Assembly: GCA_934096535.1 (NCBI GenBank)
Contig: CAKOMC010000020.1
Location: forward strand, 1 to 24,015
DNA length: 24,015 bases
Source: an uncultured Bacilli bacterium
GTDB lineage: Bacteria > Bacillota_I > Bacilli_A > RF39 > UBA660
Direction of reading: 5' to 3'
Positions 7,591 through 14,799 of this stretch are shown one piece after another. The position numbers were made by a program, and so were the translations under genes. Every line of letters begins with the position of its first letter. The stretch's first letter is position 1. Under the pieces are notes generated by a model. It searched no databases and was not told the origin of the DNA. It was given only the letters and a program-made list of their open reading frames with translations.

Positions 7591-7618
7591 AAAGAAAAAT
7601 GATAAAATCTATTTATCA
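7591..7618 (-). terminator. intrinsic terminator of the DUF3592-like gene
   Basis: Minus strand TGATAAA-TAGAT-TTTATCA, then TTTTTCTTTT. The 7-bp stem is A/T-rich but directly abuts the T-run, 27 bases after the stop codon. Confidence 0.6.
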
Positions 7619-7644
7619 CTTACTCATGTACTCAATTTTTTATA

Positions 7645-8157
7645 CTAATTTTGATTTTTATTAGTAGTTGGTATCTCATCAACCATAAGAACTGCATTAT
7701 CGAAAATATAACTGATTAACTTTAGAACCCCAATGTAGACTAGAATAGCCCCAACAACAAGAATAAGACCAATAATCATAAAGAAGCTCATATTAGTTAA
7801 AGTATGATTTTCACTAGGATTACTAGGATTATAGTAAATAGTTACAGTCTCTGCTAAAGCATTCGTTTTGTAATTAGGAGTCGCTTTATAATCGGTACCA
7901 TTTACTGTATAAAGATAAATTCCTTTACAAAGATTACCTTCATCACAATCGGTTTTACTTTCTAACTTTGCAGTTATCTTAGTATAATCTTTTACAGATT
8001 TGTAATCATTAATTGTTACCACAGTAGAAATAACAACAAAGATAAAACCAACTAAAATAGTAGGTATAAAGAAAATTAAGGCAACGGCTTTGATGATATT
8101 TCTTAATCCTTTATTCTTCAACACATTTTTTGTAGTTTCTTTGGCATTTTCACTCAT
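7645..8157 (-). CDS. two-helix membrane protein, DUF3592-like
   Basis: 170 residues with membrane helices at about 22-48 and 122-148. The extracellular domain between them has the pattern of DUF3592: a Tyr-rich strand (IYLYTVNGTDYKA), then VTIYYNPSNPSEN, the usual V.V.YNP.NP motif. It contains Cys71 and Cys77. N- and C-termini are cytoplasmic. The biochemical role of the family is unknown. The start has AGAAAGGG about 6 bases upstream and the promoter TTGTGA-N17-TAAAAT (8182-8210). It is a single-gene unit. Confidence 0.78.
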   Translation of the reverse strand: MSENAKETTKNVLKNKGLRNIIKAVALIFFIPTILVGFIFVVISTVVTINDYKSVKDYTKITAKLESKTDCDEGNLCKGIYLYTVNGTDYKATPNYKTNALAETVTIYYNPSNPSENHTLTNMSFFMIIGLILVVGAILVYIGVLKLISYIFDNAVLMVDEIPTTNKNQN

Positions 8158-8181
8158 ATATAAACCCTTTCTATATTAATA

Positions 8182-8210
8182 ATTTTACTATAAATAAATA
8201 ATTTTCACAA
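8182..8210 (-). promoter_or_regulatory. promoter of the DUF3592-like gene
   Basis: Minus strand TTGTGA (8205-8210), 17-base spacer, TAAAAT (8182-8187). The ATG follows 24 bases downstream. Confidence 0.55.
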
Positions 8211-8312
8211 TCTAATTATTTTTTCTTAGTTGATTTTTTCGTTTAAATTATAACTTTCTTTTTGGATAATAAATTCAATAGAAGTCCGGTAATTACTGTC
8301 TATTTATTAATC

Positions 8313-8376
8313 TGTTGACTGTTTTTGAGGTTTTTTGTTGACTACTTTTAAGGGCATTTTACTGACTACTTTTAGG
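8313..8376. repeat. three tandem TTGACTxxTTTTxxGG units resembling an IS21-family end
   Basis: TTGACTGTTTTTGAGG (from 8315), TTGACTACTTTTAAGGG (from 8338) and CTGACTACTTTTAGGG (from 8362) repeat every 23-24 bases, and the block opens with TG at 8313. Insertion sequences of the IS21 family carry such multiple terminal repeats with TGAC/GTCA cores. No transposase or second end is present, so this would be a solo relic. Alternatively it is a three-site operator in the 278-base gap. The gap also contains the promoter at 8182-8210; I saw no gene in it. Confidence 0.45.
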
Positions 8377-8435
8377 GTAATAGAAAAGAATACACTTGTT
8401 TTAAAGCATATTCTATATATTTAAAAACTAATAAT

Positions 8436-10031
8436 CTATAATAAAGATATAGTATATTTTTGATTACGAACAGTAACAACCATATTAATACTGGTGGCAT
8501 ATTTCATATTGTAATCGACTTCTAAAACTTTACTCTGACTTATATCATTACTTACAGATTTATCAGTTACACTACTAGTATATGTATTACCATTATAAAC
8601 ATATTCAAAAGTAACAAAGTTATTATAAAAATCATTTTGACCATACATACTATAATTAGTTGAGGTATCATATTTAACATCACTAGTAAGGGCAATCAAA
8701 GTTTTTTTGGTATTACTATTATTAGAGACTGCATTTTTTTTCAAACTACATCCATTATTACTATTACAATGGTTATAATCGTAAGTATAGGTATCATTAA
8801 TATTATAATCATTAACATAAAGAGTTGTATCTTTTAGAGTAGATTTAGTAAGTACAATTTCTTCTCCTAATGAGTAGGTTCCATTATCAATAATTTTATC
8901 ATTTTCACGAGGCGAAACTTTTAAAGTTTTATAAGTTGGGGTCCCAACACCATCAACATATTTAACACTGTCAAGAATTTTTATAGTATAACTATTACTT
9001 ATTTCTTTATCTAAAATACCATAACATAAGACATATTTATGGGTTTTACCTACTTCGATTTTATCTTTATAATAAGGTTCTCCTAAGTCTTTGAAATAAG
9101 TTGACTTATCTAAAATTGGATAAATATAAGTATTACCAATTTGTAACCAGAAGTTATCAGTATCTAAGGCTTTTGGGGTTTTACTTTTATTAGTAACAGA
9201 TAGGACTAAAACTAAATAATGATACTTATCACTTAGTCTATTTCCACCATAATCTAATTTAGTTAGATAAGAGTTTTCTAATGTAATAGCAAAGTTACTA
9301 TAAGTGAAGGTTTTATCAACCCGAACATTGGTATTTAGTTTAACAACATTGGAAATAATAAAGATTAGAAGGGCTATTAGAGCTGTTAAGCCCATACCAA
9401 TGAATACTAATTTATTTTCAACAACATAATATCTAAGTTCTCTTAGTTTCTTAAAGAAGGTTCGTTTAATCTTGTAATCTTCTAATTGAACTCCAATTTC
9501 AATTTCGGCATCATCTTCTTTAGCAATATCAATATCATCACGCAAGTTAGTAAATTCAAAAGTGGTTAAATCAAAACCAATGACATTAAGGAAGTAAAAT
9601 ATTAAGAAAATAAAGATTGGATAAAAAGTAAATTTAGCTGTATCACGATATAACAAAGCGGTTTGGGATTCGACCGTGTTAAATTCAAAGTTTTCTAAGA
9701 CTCCACGGTAAACAAAAGAGAAAACTAAAAGGATGGCAAAGAAGATGGTAGAAATGATATAAATTTTGGTATCCTTATCTTTACTTCTAAAAAGAATAAA
9801 AATGATAATGTTAATTAAGATTATAACAATAAGGACAATCGGTAACAAAACACCTACATAAGTTGAAGCAAGATTAGTTTCGGTAGTAGTATAACTATTA
9901 GTTACGAAGTTTCCAAAAAATTGCATGATGTTAAAGAATTTATAGCCAACAAAAATGGTTAATAAAATTAAAATAGCATTAATAATTTTGAAATGTTCAA
10001 TTAAAAATTTAAAGGGTTTTCTAATAATCAT
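8436..10031 (-). CDS. five-helix membrane protein with a 300-residue outside domain
   Basis: 531 residues. Membrane helices fall at about 16-36, 58-81, 90-108, 135-153 and 207-230. An acidic then basic cytoplasmic loop (about 155-206) lies before the last helix. With the N-terminus inside, the C-terminal 300 residues lie outside. Residues about 240-400 look like a DUF4352-type Ig-like domain: FTYSNFAITLENSY, then YLVLVLSVTNKSKTPKAL, then WLQIGNTYIYP. The remainder (400-531) is Asn/Thr/Tyr-rich with a Cys pair (HCNSNNGCS). The start is firm: AGGAGGGG at 10036-10043. I know no function for this architecture; a surface sensor or envelope-assembly protein is possible but unproven. Confidence 0.75.
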   Translation of the reverse strand: MIIRKPFKFLIEHFKIINAILILLTIFVGYKFFNIMQFFGNFVTNSYTTTETNLASTYVGVLLPIVLIVIILINIIIFILFRSKDKDTKIYIISTIFFAILLVFSFVYRGVLENFEFNTVESQTALLYRDTAKFTFYPIFIFLIFYFLNVIGFDLTTFEFTNLRDDIDIAKEDDAEIEIGVQLEDYKIKRTFFKKLRELRYYVVENKLVFIGMGLTALIALLIFIISNVVKLNTNVRVDKTFTYSNFAITLENSYLTKLDYGGNRLSDKYHYLVLVLSVTNKSKTPKALDTDNFWLQIGNTYIYPILDKSTYFKDLGEPYYKDKIEVGKTHKYVLCYGILDKEISNSYTIKILDSVKYVDGVGTPTYKTLKVSPRENDKIIDNGTYSLGEEIVLTKSTLKDTTLYVNDYNINDTYTYDYNHCNSNNGCSLKKNAVSNNSNTKKTLIALTSDVKYDTSTNYSMYGQNDFYNNFVTFEYVYNGNTYTSSVTDKSVSNDISQSKVLEVDYNMKYATSINMVVTVRNQKYTISLL

Positions 10032-10054
10032 ATGGCCCCTCCTACTCTACATAA

Positions 10055-10063
10055 AGTATAACA
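10055..10063 (-). promoter_or_regulatory. extended -10 promoter of the 531-aa membrane protein
   Basis: Minus strand TGTTATACT fits TGnTATAAT with one mismatch and lies 24 bases before the start codon. The -35 region is not recognisable. Confidence 0.45.
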
Positions 10064-10624
10064 TTTTAAAGATTAAAATAAAAGAAAAAATAAACAAACA
10101 AAATTTTACTTGATTAATTTATGATAATGTCTTAATGGTTATTTTTTTAATAGAAATAAATAATGGTAGCATAAGATAAAAAATATTTTTCCAAAAAATC
10201 TTAATTCCTTGAAAATTTTTTTGCCGAAAACGAATTGCTAAAAGTTAAATATTTTGATATACTATATTTGCGTTTAAGGACTTTTACTAAAATTATTTTG
10301 TTATCAATTATGTTGATAATATATTAAAATGACTAATGATAAGTCCCAGCTTATGTTATACTTTTGTCGTTTTAAAAAATTATGTTCAATTATTAGCTTT
10401 AGTTTTGATAAACTATTAAAATGAAATTAATCAGTATACTTTCTCTTAATATTTAAGGGGTAATTTAAGATAAGCACTATAAATTATAAAAAATGATAAA
10501 GGTAAAGAAAAAATGTAACATAAAAACTTATGATGGATAATTAATCCAAGTATTTTTTAAGAATTTAAGGTAGTTCTTGAAAAGTTGAAACTATTTGAAA
10601 ATAGTTAGTTTAGGAAGGATAAAT
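10064..10624 (+). promoter_or_regulatory. long A/T-rich leader/promoter region of RNase J
   Basis: About 560 bases without a gene. Three structures stand out. The first is an inverted repeat TTATCAA-N5-TTGATAA (10301-10319). The second is an extended -10 TGTTATACT (10354-10362), the same box as on the other strand at 10055-10063. The third is a hairpin TGGAT-AATTA-ATCCA followed by AGTATTTTTT (10534-10558), like a weak attenuator. A further 7-bp hairpin AACTATT-tgaa-AATAGTT (10589-10606) sits just before the ribosome binding site. If transcription starts near 10369, the leader is about 255 bases, enough for autoregulation. No known riboswitch class is recognised. Confidence 0.45.
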
Positions 10625-12295
10625 ATGAAATTTGAAAAAGATGCTACTTATGTAGTAGCCCTTGGCGGACTAGGTGAAGTCGGCAAAAATATGTATGCTT
10701 TTATGCATAATGATGAAATATTTGTTATTGATGCAGGAGTTATGTTTCCAGAATCGGATCTTTTAGGAGTTGATTATGTCATTCAAGATACAACTTTCTT
10801 AAAAGAAAATGAAAGTAAGATTAAAGGTTTAATAATTACGCACGGTCATGAAGACCATATTGGTGGTATTTCCTTTTTATTACAAAATGTTAATATTCCG
10901 GTTATATATGCTCCAAAGATTGCGGCGGATTTAATTGTTAAAAAGTTAGTTGATCGTAATATTACTTATGATAATATGGAAATTTTTAATGAAGATTACC
11001 ATATTAAAACCAAGTTTTTTGATATTGAGTTTGTTAGTATTACTCACTCTATCCCTGATAGTTATGCGGTAGTTTTACATACACCAAATGGAGTAATATT
11101 TGAAACTGGGGATTATAAATTTGATTTAACGCCAATTGGTCCCATGGCTAATATTCATAAAATGGCTAAAATTGGGAGTGAAGGGGTCAAGCTTTTAATG
11201 GCTGATTCAACTAACTCTTTAAGTGAAGGATTTTCAAAAAGCGAGTCTGTTGTTGACGAACAAATTACGGATATTATAAGAGCGCACAATGGTCGAGTTA
11301 TTATTGCTACATTCGCCTCAAATATTTTTAGACTTAAACATATTATTGAATCGTGTCAAGAAAATAATCGTAAGATAATTACTTTTGGGCGTTCTATGGA
11401 AAATGCAATTGAAATTGCTTTAAATAATGGTTTGATTGAAGATAAGACAATTTTTATTGATGCTAATCAAGCTAAGGATATGAAGCATAATGAAGTTTGT
11501 ATTTTATGCACTGGTACTCAAGGTGAACCTTTAGCAGCTTTATCAAGAATCGCTAACGGAACGCATAAGCAAATTAGTTTATTACCAGATGATTTAGTTG
11601 TTTTCTCATCGAGTGCTATTCCAGGGAATGCTTCAAGTATTAATAATGTTATCAACAAGTTATATTTAAAAGGCGTTAAAGTATTTACTAATCAAGATTT
11701 AAGTAATGTTCATACTTCTGGCCATGCTAATCAAGAAGAGCAAAAGTTAATGATGCGTTTGATTAAGCCAGAGTATTTTATGCCAATGCACGGTGAATAT
11801 CGTATGTTAAAGAAGCAAGCTGAGACTGCTACTTTATGTGGAGTTAAGCCAGAAAATACTTTTGTTATGCAAAATGGGGAAACTTTGGTTTTAGATAATA
11901 ACGGTGTTAGAAAAGGGCCAAATATCCAAGCTGGTGATGTTTATGTTGATGGTTCTAGGATTGGGGATATTGGTTCAGTTGTCATTAAAGATCGTAAGTT
12001 AATGAGTAAAGATGGTATTTTGGTTACTATTCTTAATATTAATCCGTTTACTAAGAAGTTATTAATTAAACCAAATGTTACAACGAGAGGTTTTGTTCTA
12101 GTTAATGAAAACATTGAATTAATTAATTCAATTGAAAGAAAAATTAGTGATATTGTTATTAGTTATTTAAAAAATAATGATTATAATTATGTTGACTTAA
12201 GAAATACTATTATTTTAGAATTACATCCTTTTATCAACAATTTAACTGGTCGTAGACCAACTATTATTCCTGTAATTATGGAAGTTAAAAAATAG
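10625..12295 (+). CDS. rnjA: ribonuclease J
   Basis: 556-residue metallo-beta-lactamase/beta-CASP ribonuclease with 5'-3' exonuclease and endonuclease activity in rRNA maturation and mRNA decay. Metal ligands are seen in HGHEDH (His73, His75, Asp77, His78), THSIPD (His141) and TGDYKFD (Asp163). Beta-CASP motifs are HTSGHA (363-368) and MHGEYR (His389). Numbering is one less than I recall for B. subtilis RNase J1 (555 aa), so length and register fit well. The C-terminal domain is complete. I chose ATG 10625 because AGGAAGG lies at 10612-10618; an in-frame TTG at 10595 adds ten residues but has no ribosome binding site. J1 versus J2 cannot be decided here. Confidence 0.97.
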   Translation: MKFEKDATYVVALGGLGEVGKNMYAFMHNDEIFVIDAGVMFPESDLLGVDYVIQDTTFLKENESKIKGLIITHGHEDHIGGISFLLQNVNIPVIYAPKIAADLIVKKLVDRNITYDNMEIFNEDYHIKTKFFDIEFVSITHSIPDSYAVVLHTPNGVIFETGDYKFDLTPIGPMANIHKMAKIGSEGVKLLMADSTNSLSEGFSKSESVVDEQITDIIRAHNGRVIIATFASNIFRLKHIIESCQENNRKIITFGRSMENAIEIALNNGLIEDKTIFIDANQAKDMKHNEVCILCTGTQGEPLAALSRIANGTHKQISLLPDDLVVFSSSAIPGNASSINNVINKLYLKGVKVFTNQDLSNVHTSGHANQEEQKLMMRLIKPEYFMPMHGEYRMLKKQAETATLCGVKPENTFVMQNGETLVLDNNGVRKGPNIQAGDVYVDGSRIGDIGSVVIKDRKLMSKDGILVTILNINPFTKKLLIKPNVTTRGFVLVNENIELINSIERKISDIVISYLKNNDYNYVDLRNTIILELHPFINNLTGRRPTIIPVIMEVKK

Positions 12296-12306
12296 TTATA
12301 ACACGC

Positions 12307-12349
12307 AAAAAAGAATCAAATTCAATGGCGTTGAAGATGATTCTTTTTT
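12307..12349 (+). terminator. strong intrinsic terminator after RNase J
   Basis: A 12-bp stem AAAAAAGAATCA / TGATTCTTTTTT, with an inner TTCAA/TTGAA pairing around TGGCG, starts 12 bases after the stop. Both outer arms are A/T runs, so it could also stop leftward transcripts from the secreted-protein gene (stop at 12515). Confidence 0.88.
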
Positions 12350-12514
12350 ATTTTGCATAATTTGGTTTGCTATTACTTTTAGCCTTTAATGAGTTCAAAA
12401 TTGACAACTTCTCTCCTCTCCTGGCCATTAAATAGCAAATTAATTATTTTGTTTAATTTTGTGAGTTTATTAGTTTTCATAAATTTTTTCATAATATTTT
12501 TGTTATTTTTGGTA

Positions 12515-13270
12515 TTAAACATACATTGAAACGCCATCCATTCCATCGTAGGCATCTTTAGCCTTAGCAGTGTTAAATAAGAAAACGTTTCCATATCCAT
12601 TTATATGAAATGAATAATTTTTACTTTGACTTAAAGTCACTGAACTTGTCGCATGTTGGTAACTACCATAAACTAGACCACCTGTATCGTTAACATCAAG
12701 TGACATGTAAGCGTAGATATCTGCAGTAGCATTTGAAGGTAGTTTGTATGAGCAACCTAAACCATCGGAATTTTTAACATATTCAGTGCAAGTGTGGTTT
12801 GAGCCATTTACTTTAAAAATAGTTCCATAACCGTTACCGTACTGGCTAGTATTAGAAAACATTACGCCAATAACATCATAACTTTTTACTCTTGGTTCAT
12901 ATTTCCAAGTATTTGTTAAGCTAACAACACATACCCCGTTATGGCATGTTTTGCTTATAGCTAGTCTTTTGGCTTGAGTTTCCACATACGATGATGTTCT
13001 TGATTGAATATAATCTGTTTTTGGTTCTTCAACTATTATTTCAACATCTTTATTGTTAACATCAGCCCGATTAATAAAATCATAATCTTCTTGATTCATT
13101 ACTTCAATAAATTGTTCATTAAACATTGTTTTAGCATAATTATATTCTTTTTCCGTCAAACTAATACCGTTGGAATTAGTATAGTAAATATCTTTATTAG
13201 ATTCAGCATTTACTTTCCCAATGCCAATTATCGCAGTAGTTAATACCAATAGCGATAAAACCTTTTTCAC
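12515..13270 (-). CDS. secreted protein of unknown function
   Basis: 251 residues with a clear signal peptide (KK, hydrophobic core 4-17, predicted cut after Ala22 in KVNA). The mature N-terminus has YYTNSNGISLTEKEYNYAKTM, a helix-like segment, then an acidic linker (about 72-95). The C-terminal 150 residues look beta-rich, with KTCHNGVCVVSLTNTWKYEP and YDVIGVMFSNTS and two more Cys, probably forming disulfides. It ends without anchor or sorting signal, so it is released or loosely bound. The start is GTG with AGGAGA at 13278-13283, seven bases upstream. I have the impression that similar proteins occur in gut Bacillota, but know no function. It is separated from the membrane regulator by a terminator and its own promoter. 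Confidence 0.78.
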   Translation of the reverse strand: MKKVLSLLVLTTAIIGIGKVNAESNKDIYYTNSNGISLTEKEYNYAKTMFNEQFIEVMNQEDYDFINRADVNNKDVEIIVEEPKTDYIQSRTSSYVETQAKRLAISKTCHNGVCVVSLTNTWKYEPRVKSYDVIGVMFSNTSQYGNGYGTIFKVNGSNHTCTEYVKNSDGLGCSYKLPSNATADIYAYMSLDVNDTGGLVYGSYQHATSSVTLSQSKNYSFHINGYGNVFLFNTAKAKDAYDGMDGVSMYV

Positions 13271-13296
13271 TTCTATTCTCTCCTTTCTACATTTTC

Positions 13297-13305
13297 ATTG
13301 TAGCA
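13297..13305 (-). promoter_or_regulatory. extended -10 promoter of the secreted-protein gene
   Basis: Minus strand TGCTACAAT (TGnTATAAT with one mismatch), immediately downstream of the regulator gene's terminator. The -35 region is poor. Confidence 0.45.
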
Positions 13306-13312
13306 TAAAATC

Positions 13313-13352
13313 AAAAAAATGAGCGTTCCCTACCGTCACATCTCATTTTTTT
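13313..13352 (-). terminator. intrinsic terminator overlapping the regulator's stop codon
   Basis: Minus strand AAAAAAATGAG pairs with CTCATTTTTTT around an 18-base loop, giving an 11-bp stem that ends in a T-run. The first arm contains the last Lys codons and the TGA stop (13343-13345) of the XRE gene. Confidence 0.8.
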
Positions 13353-14449
13353 ATTAATTCATAATAGTTATCCTTAAAGTTTTCTATCAAGTTTACATTA
13401 TTTTCACAATCAAACATAATACATTCGTTATTTTTTAAATCATAAGTAGCTATTCGCTCAGTATTACTATTCTTTAAACTGATAATATATAAAACATCAC
13501 TCTTATAATCATAAATATACTGAATATCATCATCATAAATGCTCATTTGCTTTGTATCATAATAATACTCAAAATTAACATTTTTACTGTTTATATTTGT
13601 ACTATATTTATAACAATTATTTGAATCATTATAATTAAACTTTTCATTAACAATCTTTGGTAAATCATTATTAATTTTTTTATTACTTTCTTTTTTAATA
13701 CTACTACCATCATCTTTATTAATATTAAAAATTTTATTATTAGCCATTTCTAAGCTAGCATCTAATTTTACTGTTTCAACTTCATCATTATAATAAATAT
13801 CAACATATAAATCATCGATAAACTTTTCAAGATTTTCGAAGTTTAAATAGTTATCACTATCATCAAAATTTCGTAATGTAGCGCCATCTTCACGACTACT
13901 TAATACTATTTTATTATCTCCATCTTTAGCATAAAATTCATAACCATCATATTCTTTATCACCATGCTCATTTGAACTTACAATATCACCAAACTTAATA
14001 TAAGATTTATTTTTAGAAATAATCATTAAAGTATTCTTAATATCATATTTATCATTTCTAGCACCAACACTATAAACTTTAATAGAATTATAATTAAAAA
14101 TAAAGTATGAGCCTAATAATAGAAAACTTAATACCAAAGTTACAATGATAATTGATTTGTGAGCTATATCAATTTTCTTTTTGCTTTCATTCATAATAGT
14201 TGCAGATAAACTTTCAATATCTTTTGCATTTTTAGGATTTTTGCGTTCACCATAAATAATCTCATCGATTGTAATATCATAAATTTTTGATAAAGACATT
14301 AAACAATCAACAGCTGGTATTTTACTAGCATGTTCCCATTTAGATACCAATGATCTGCTTACATTTAACATATCGCCTAATTGATCTTGCGTTAAATTTT
14401 TATCTTCTCTTAAGCTTCTTAAAAATTCTGCCATCTTTTCAATATTCAT
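13343..14449 (-). CDS. membrane-tethered XRE-family transcription regulator
   Basis: 368 residues. An XRE/Cro helix-turn-helix covers about 6-62 (LRSLREDKNLTQDQLGDML, then VSRSLVSKWEH, then YDITIDEII). A charged linker follows, then one membrane helix at about 98-118. The 250-residue C-terminal part should be outside. That part is Asp/Asn/Lys/Tyr-rich with strand-like segments (YEFYAKDGDNKIVLSS, VNFEYYYDTKQMSIYDDD) and matches no domain I know. The layout suggests a one-component sensor that binds DNA at the membrane in response to an outside signal. The start has GAGGTAAT upstream and the promoter TGATATAAT at 14477-14485. Its targets are unknown; the secreted protein downstream is a natural guess. 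Confidence 0.82.
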   Translation of the reverse strand: MNIEKMAEFLRSLREDKNLTQDQLGDMLNVSRSLVSKWEHASKIPAVDCLMSLSKIYDITIDEIIYGERKNPKNAKDIESLSATIMNESKKKIDIAHKSIIIVTLVLSFLLLGSYFIFNYNSIKVYSVGARNDKYDIKNTLMIISKNKSYIKFGDIVSSNEHGDKEYDGYEFYAKDGDNKIVLSSREDGATLRNFDDSDNYLNFENLEKFIDDLYVDIYYNDEVETVKLDASLEMANNKIFNINKDDGSSIKKESNKKINNDLPKIVNEKFNYNDSNNCYKYSTNINSKNVNFEYYYDTKQMSIYDDDIQYIYDYKSDVLYIISLKNSNTERIATYDLKNNECIMFDCENNVNLIENFKDNYYELIKK

Positions 14450-14476
14450 ATATAATTACCTCACATCTATTAGATA

Positions 14477-14485
14477 ATTATATCA
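14477..14485 (-). promoter_or_regulatory. extended -10 promoter of the XRE regulator
   Basis: Minus strand TGATATAAT, a perfect TGnTATAAT box 27 bases before the ATG. It lies between the spoVIF stop and the regulator, so the two genes need not be co-transcribed. Confidence 0.55.
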
Positions 14486-14500
14486 CAATCAATATTACAA

Positions 14501-14743
14501 TTAAAACATTTTATCGATACTTTTTGGCACTTTATCTTTTAGTACTGTTTCCACAATTTTATCTTCTTTTTCTTTACTGATATTTTTACCAGTCATTTTT
14601 GATAAAGTTGTTATAACCTCACGAATGGTGTTTTCATTTTTCATATTACCATTATTTAATTTTTCTGCTAAATCTAAAATAGTTTTTTTATTAACTTTCG
14701 TTTTTCTTTCAACTTTATTAAAAAATTCATCATTAAAATTCAT
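14501..14743 (-). CDS. spoVIF: SpoVIF-like small protein
   Basis: 80 residues from the ATG at 14743 (83 from a GTG at 14752). I chose the ATG because AGGTGAT, complementary to the 16S 3' end, lies about six bases before it and overlaps the GTG. The sequence reads FFNKVERKTKVNKKTILDLA, then NGNMKNENTIREVI, then GKNISKEKEDKIVETVLKDKVPKSI. From memory this follows the Bacillus stage VI sporulation protein F (YjcC) along its whole length: F.D.VEKKTGVNK..I..LA, then K.EKTVR..I, then K.VSK..ED.IV..I...KVPK. In Bacillus that protein acts in the mother cell in spore coat assembly. It lies directly downstream of the sipW-like gene, past a terminator. Confidence 0.8.
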   Translation of the reverse strand: MNFNDEFFNKVERKTKVNKKTILDLAEKLNNGNMKNENTIREVITTLSKMTGKNISKEKEDKIVETVLKDKVPKSIDKMF

Positions 14744-14777
14744 TCTAATCACCTGCTACTAATATATGAAGACAATT

Positions 14778-14799
14778 AAAAAAAGAGACAATTATCTCT
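14778..14799 (-). terminator. terminator after the sipW-like gene
   Basis: Minus strand AGAGA-taattg-TCTCT then TTTTTTT. The short 5-bp stem includes two bases of the TAG stop codon, and the T-run is good. It is followed closely by the spoVIF ribosome binding site, so some read-through into spoVIF is likely. Confidence 0.6.

Noticed and set aside
12379..12600. 73-aa minus-strand ORF overlapping the end of the secreted-protein gene
   Set aside because: It is in another frame of a well-supported gene, with no ribosome binding site and a composition typical of a shadow.
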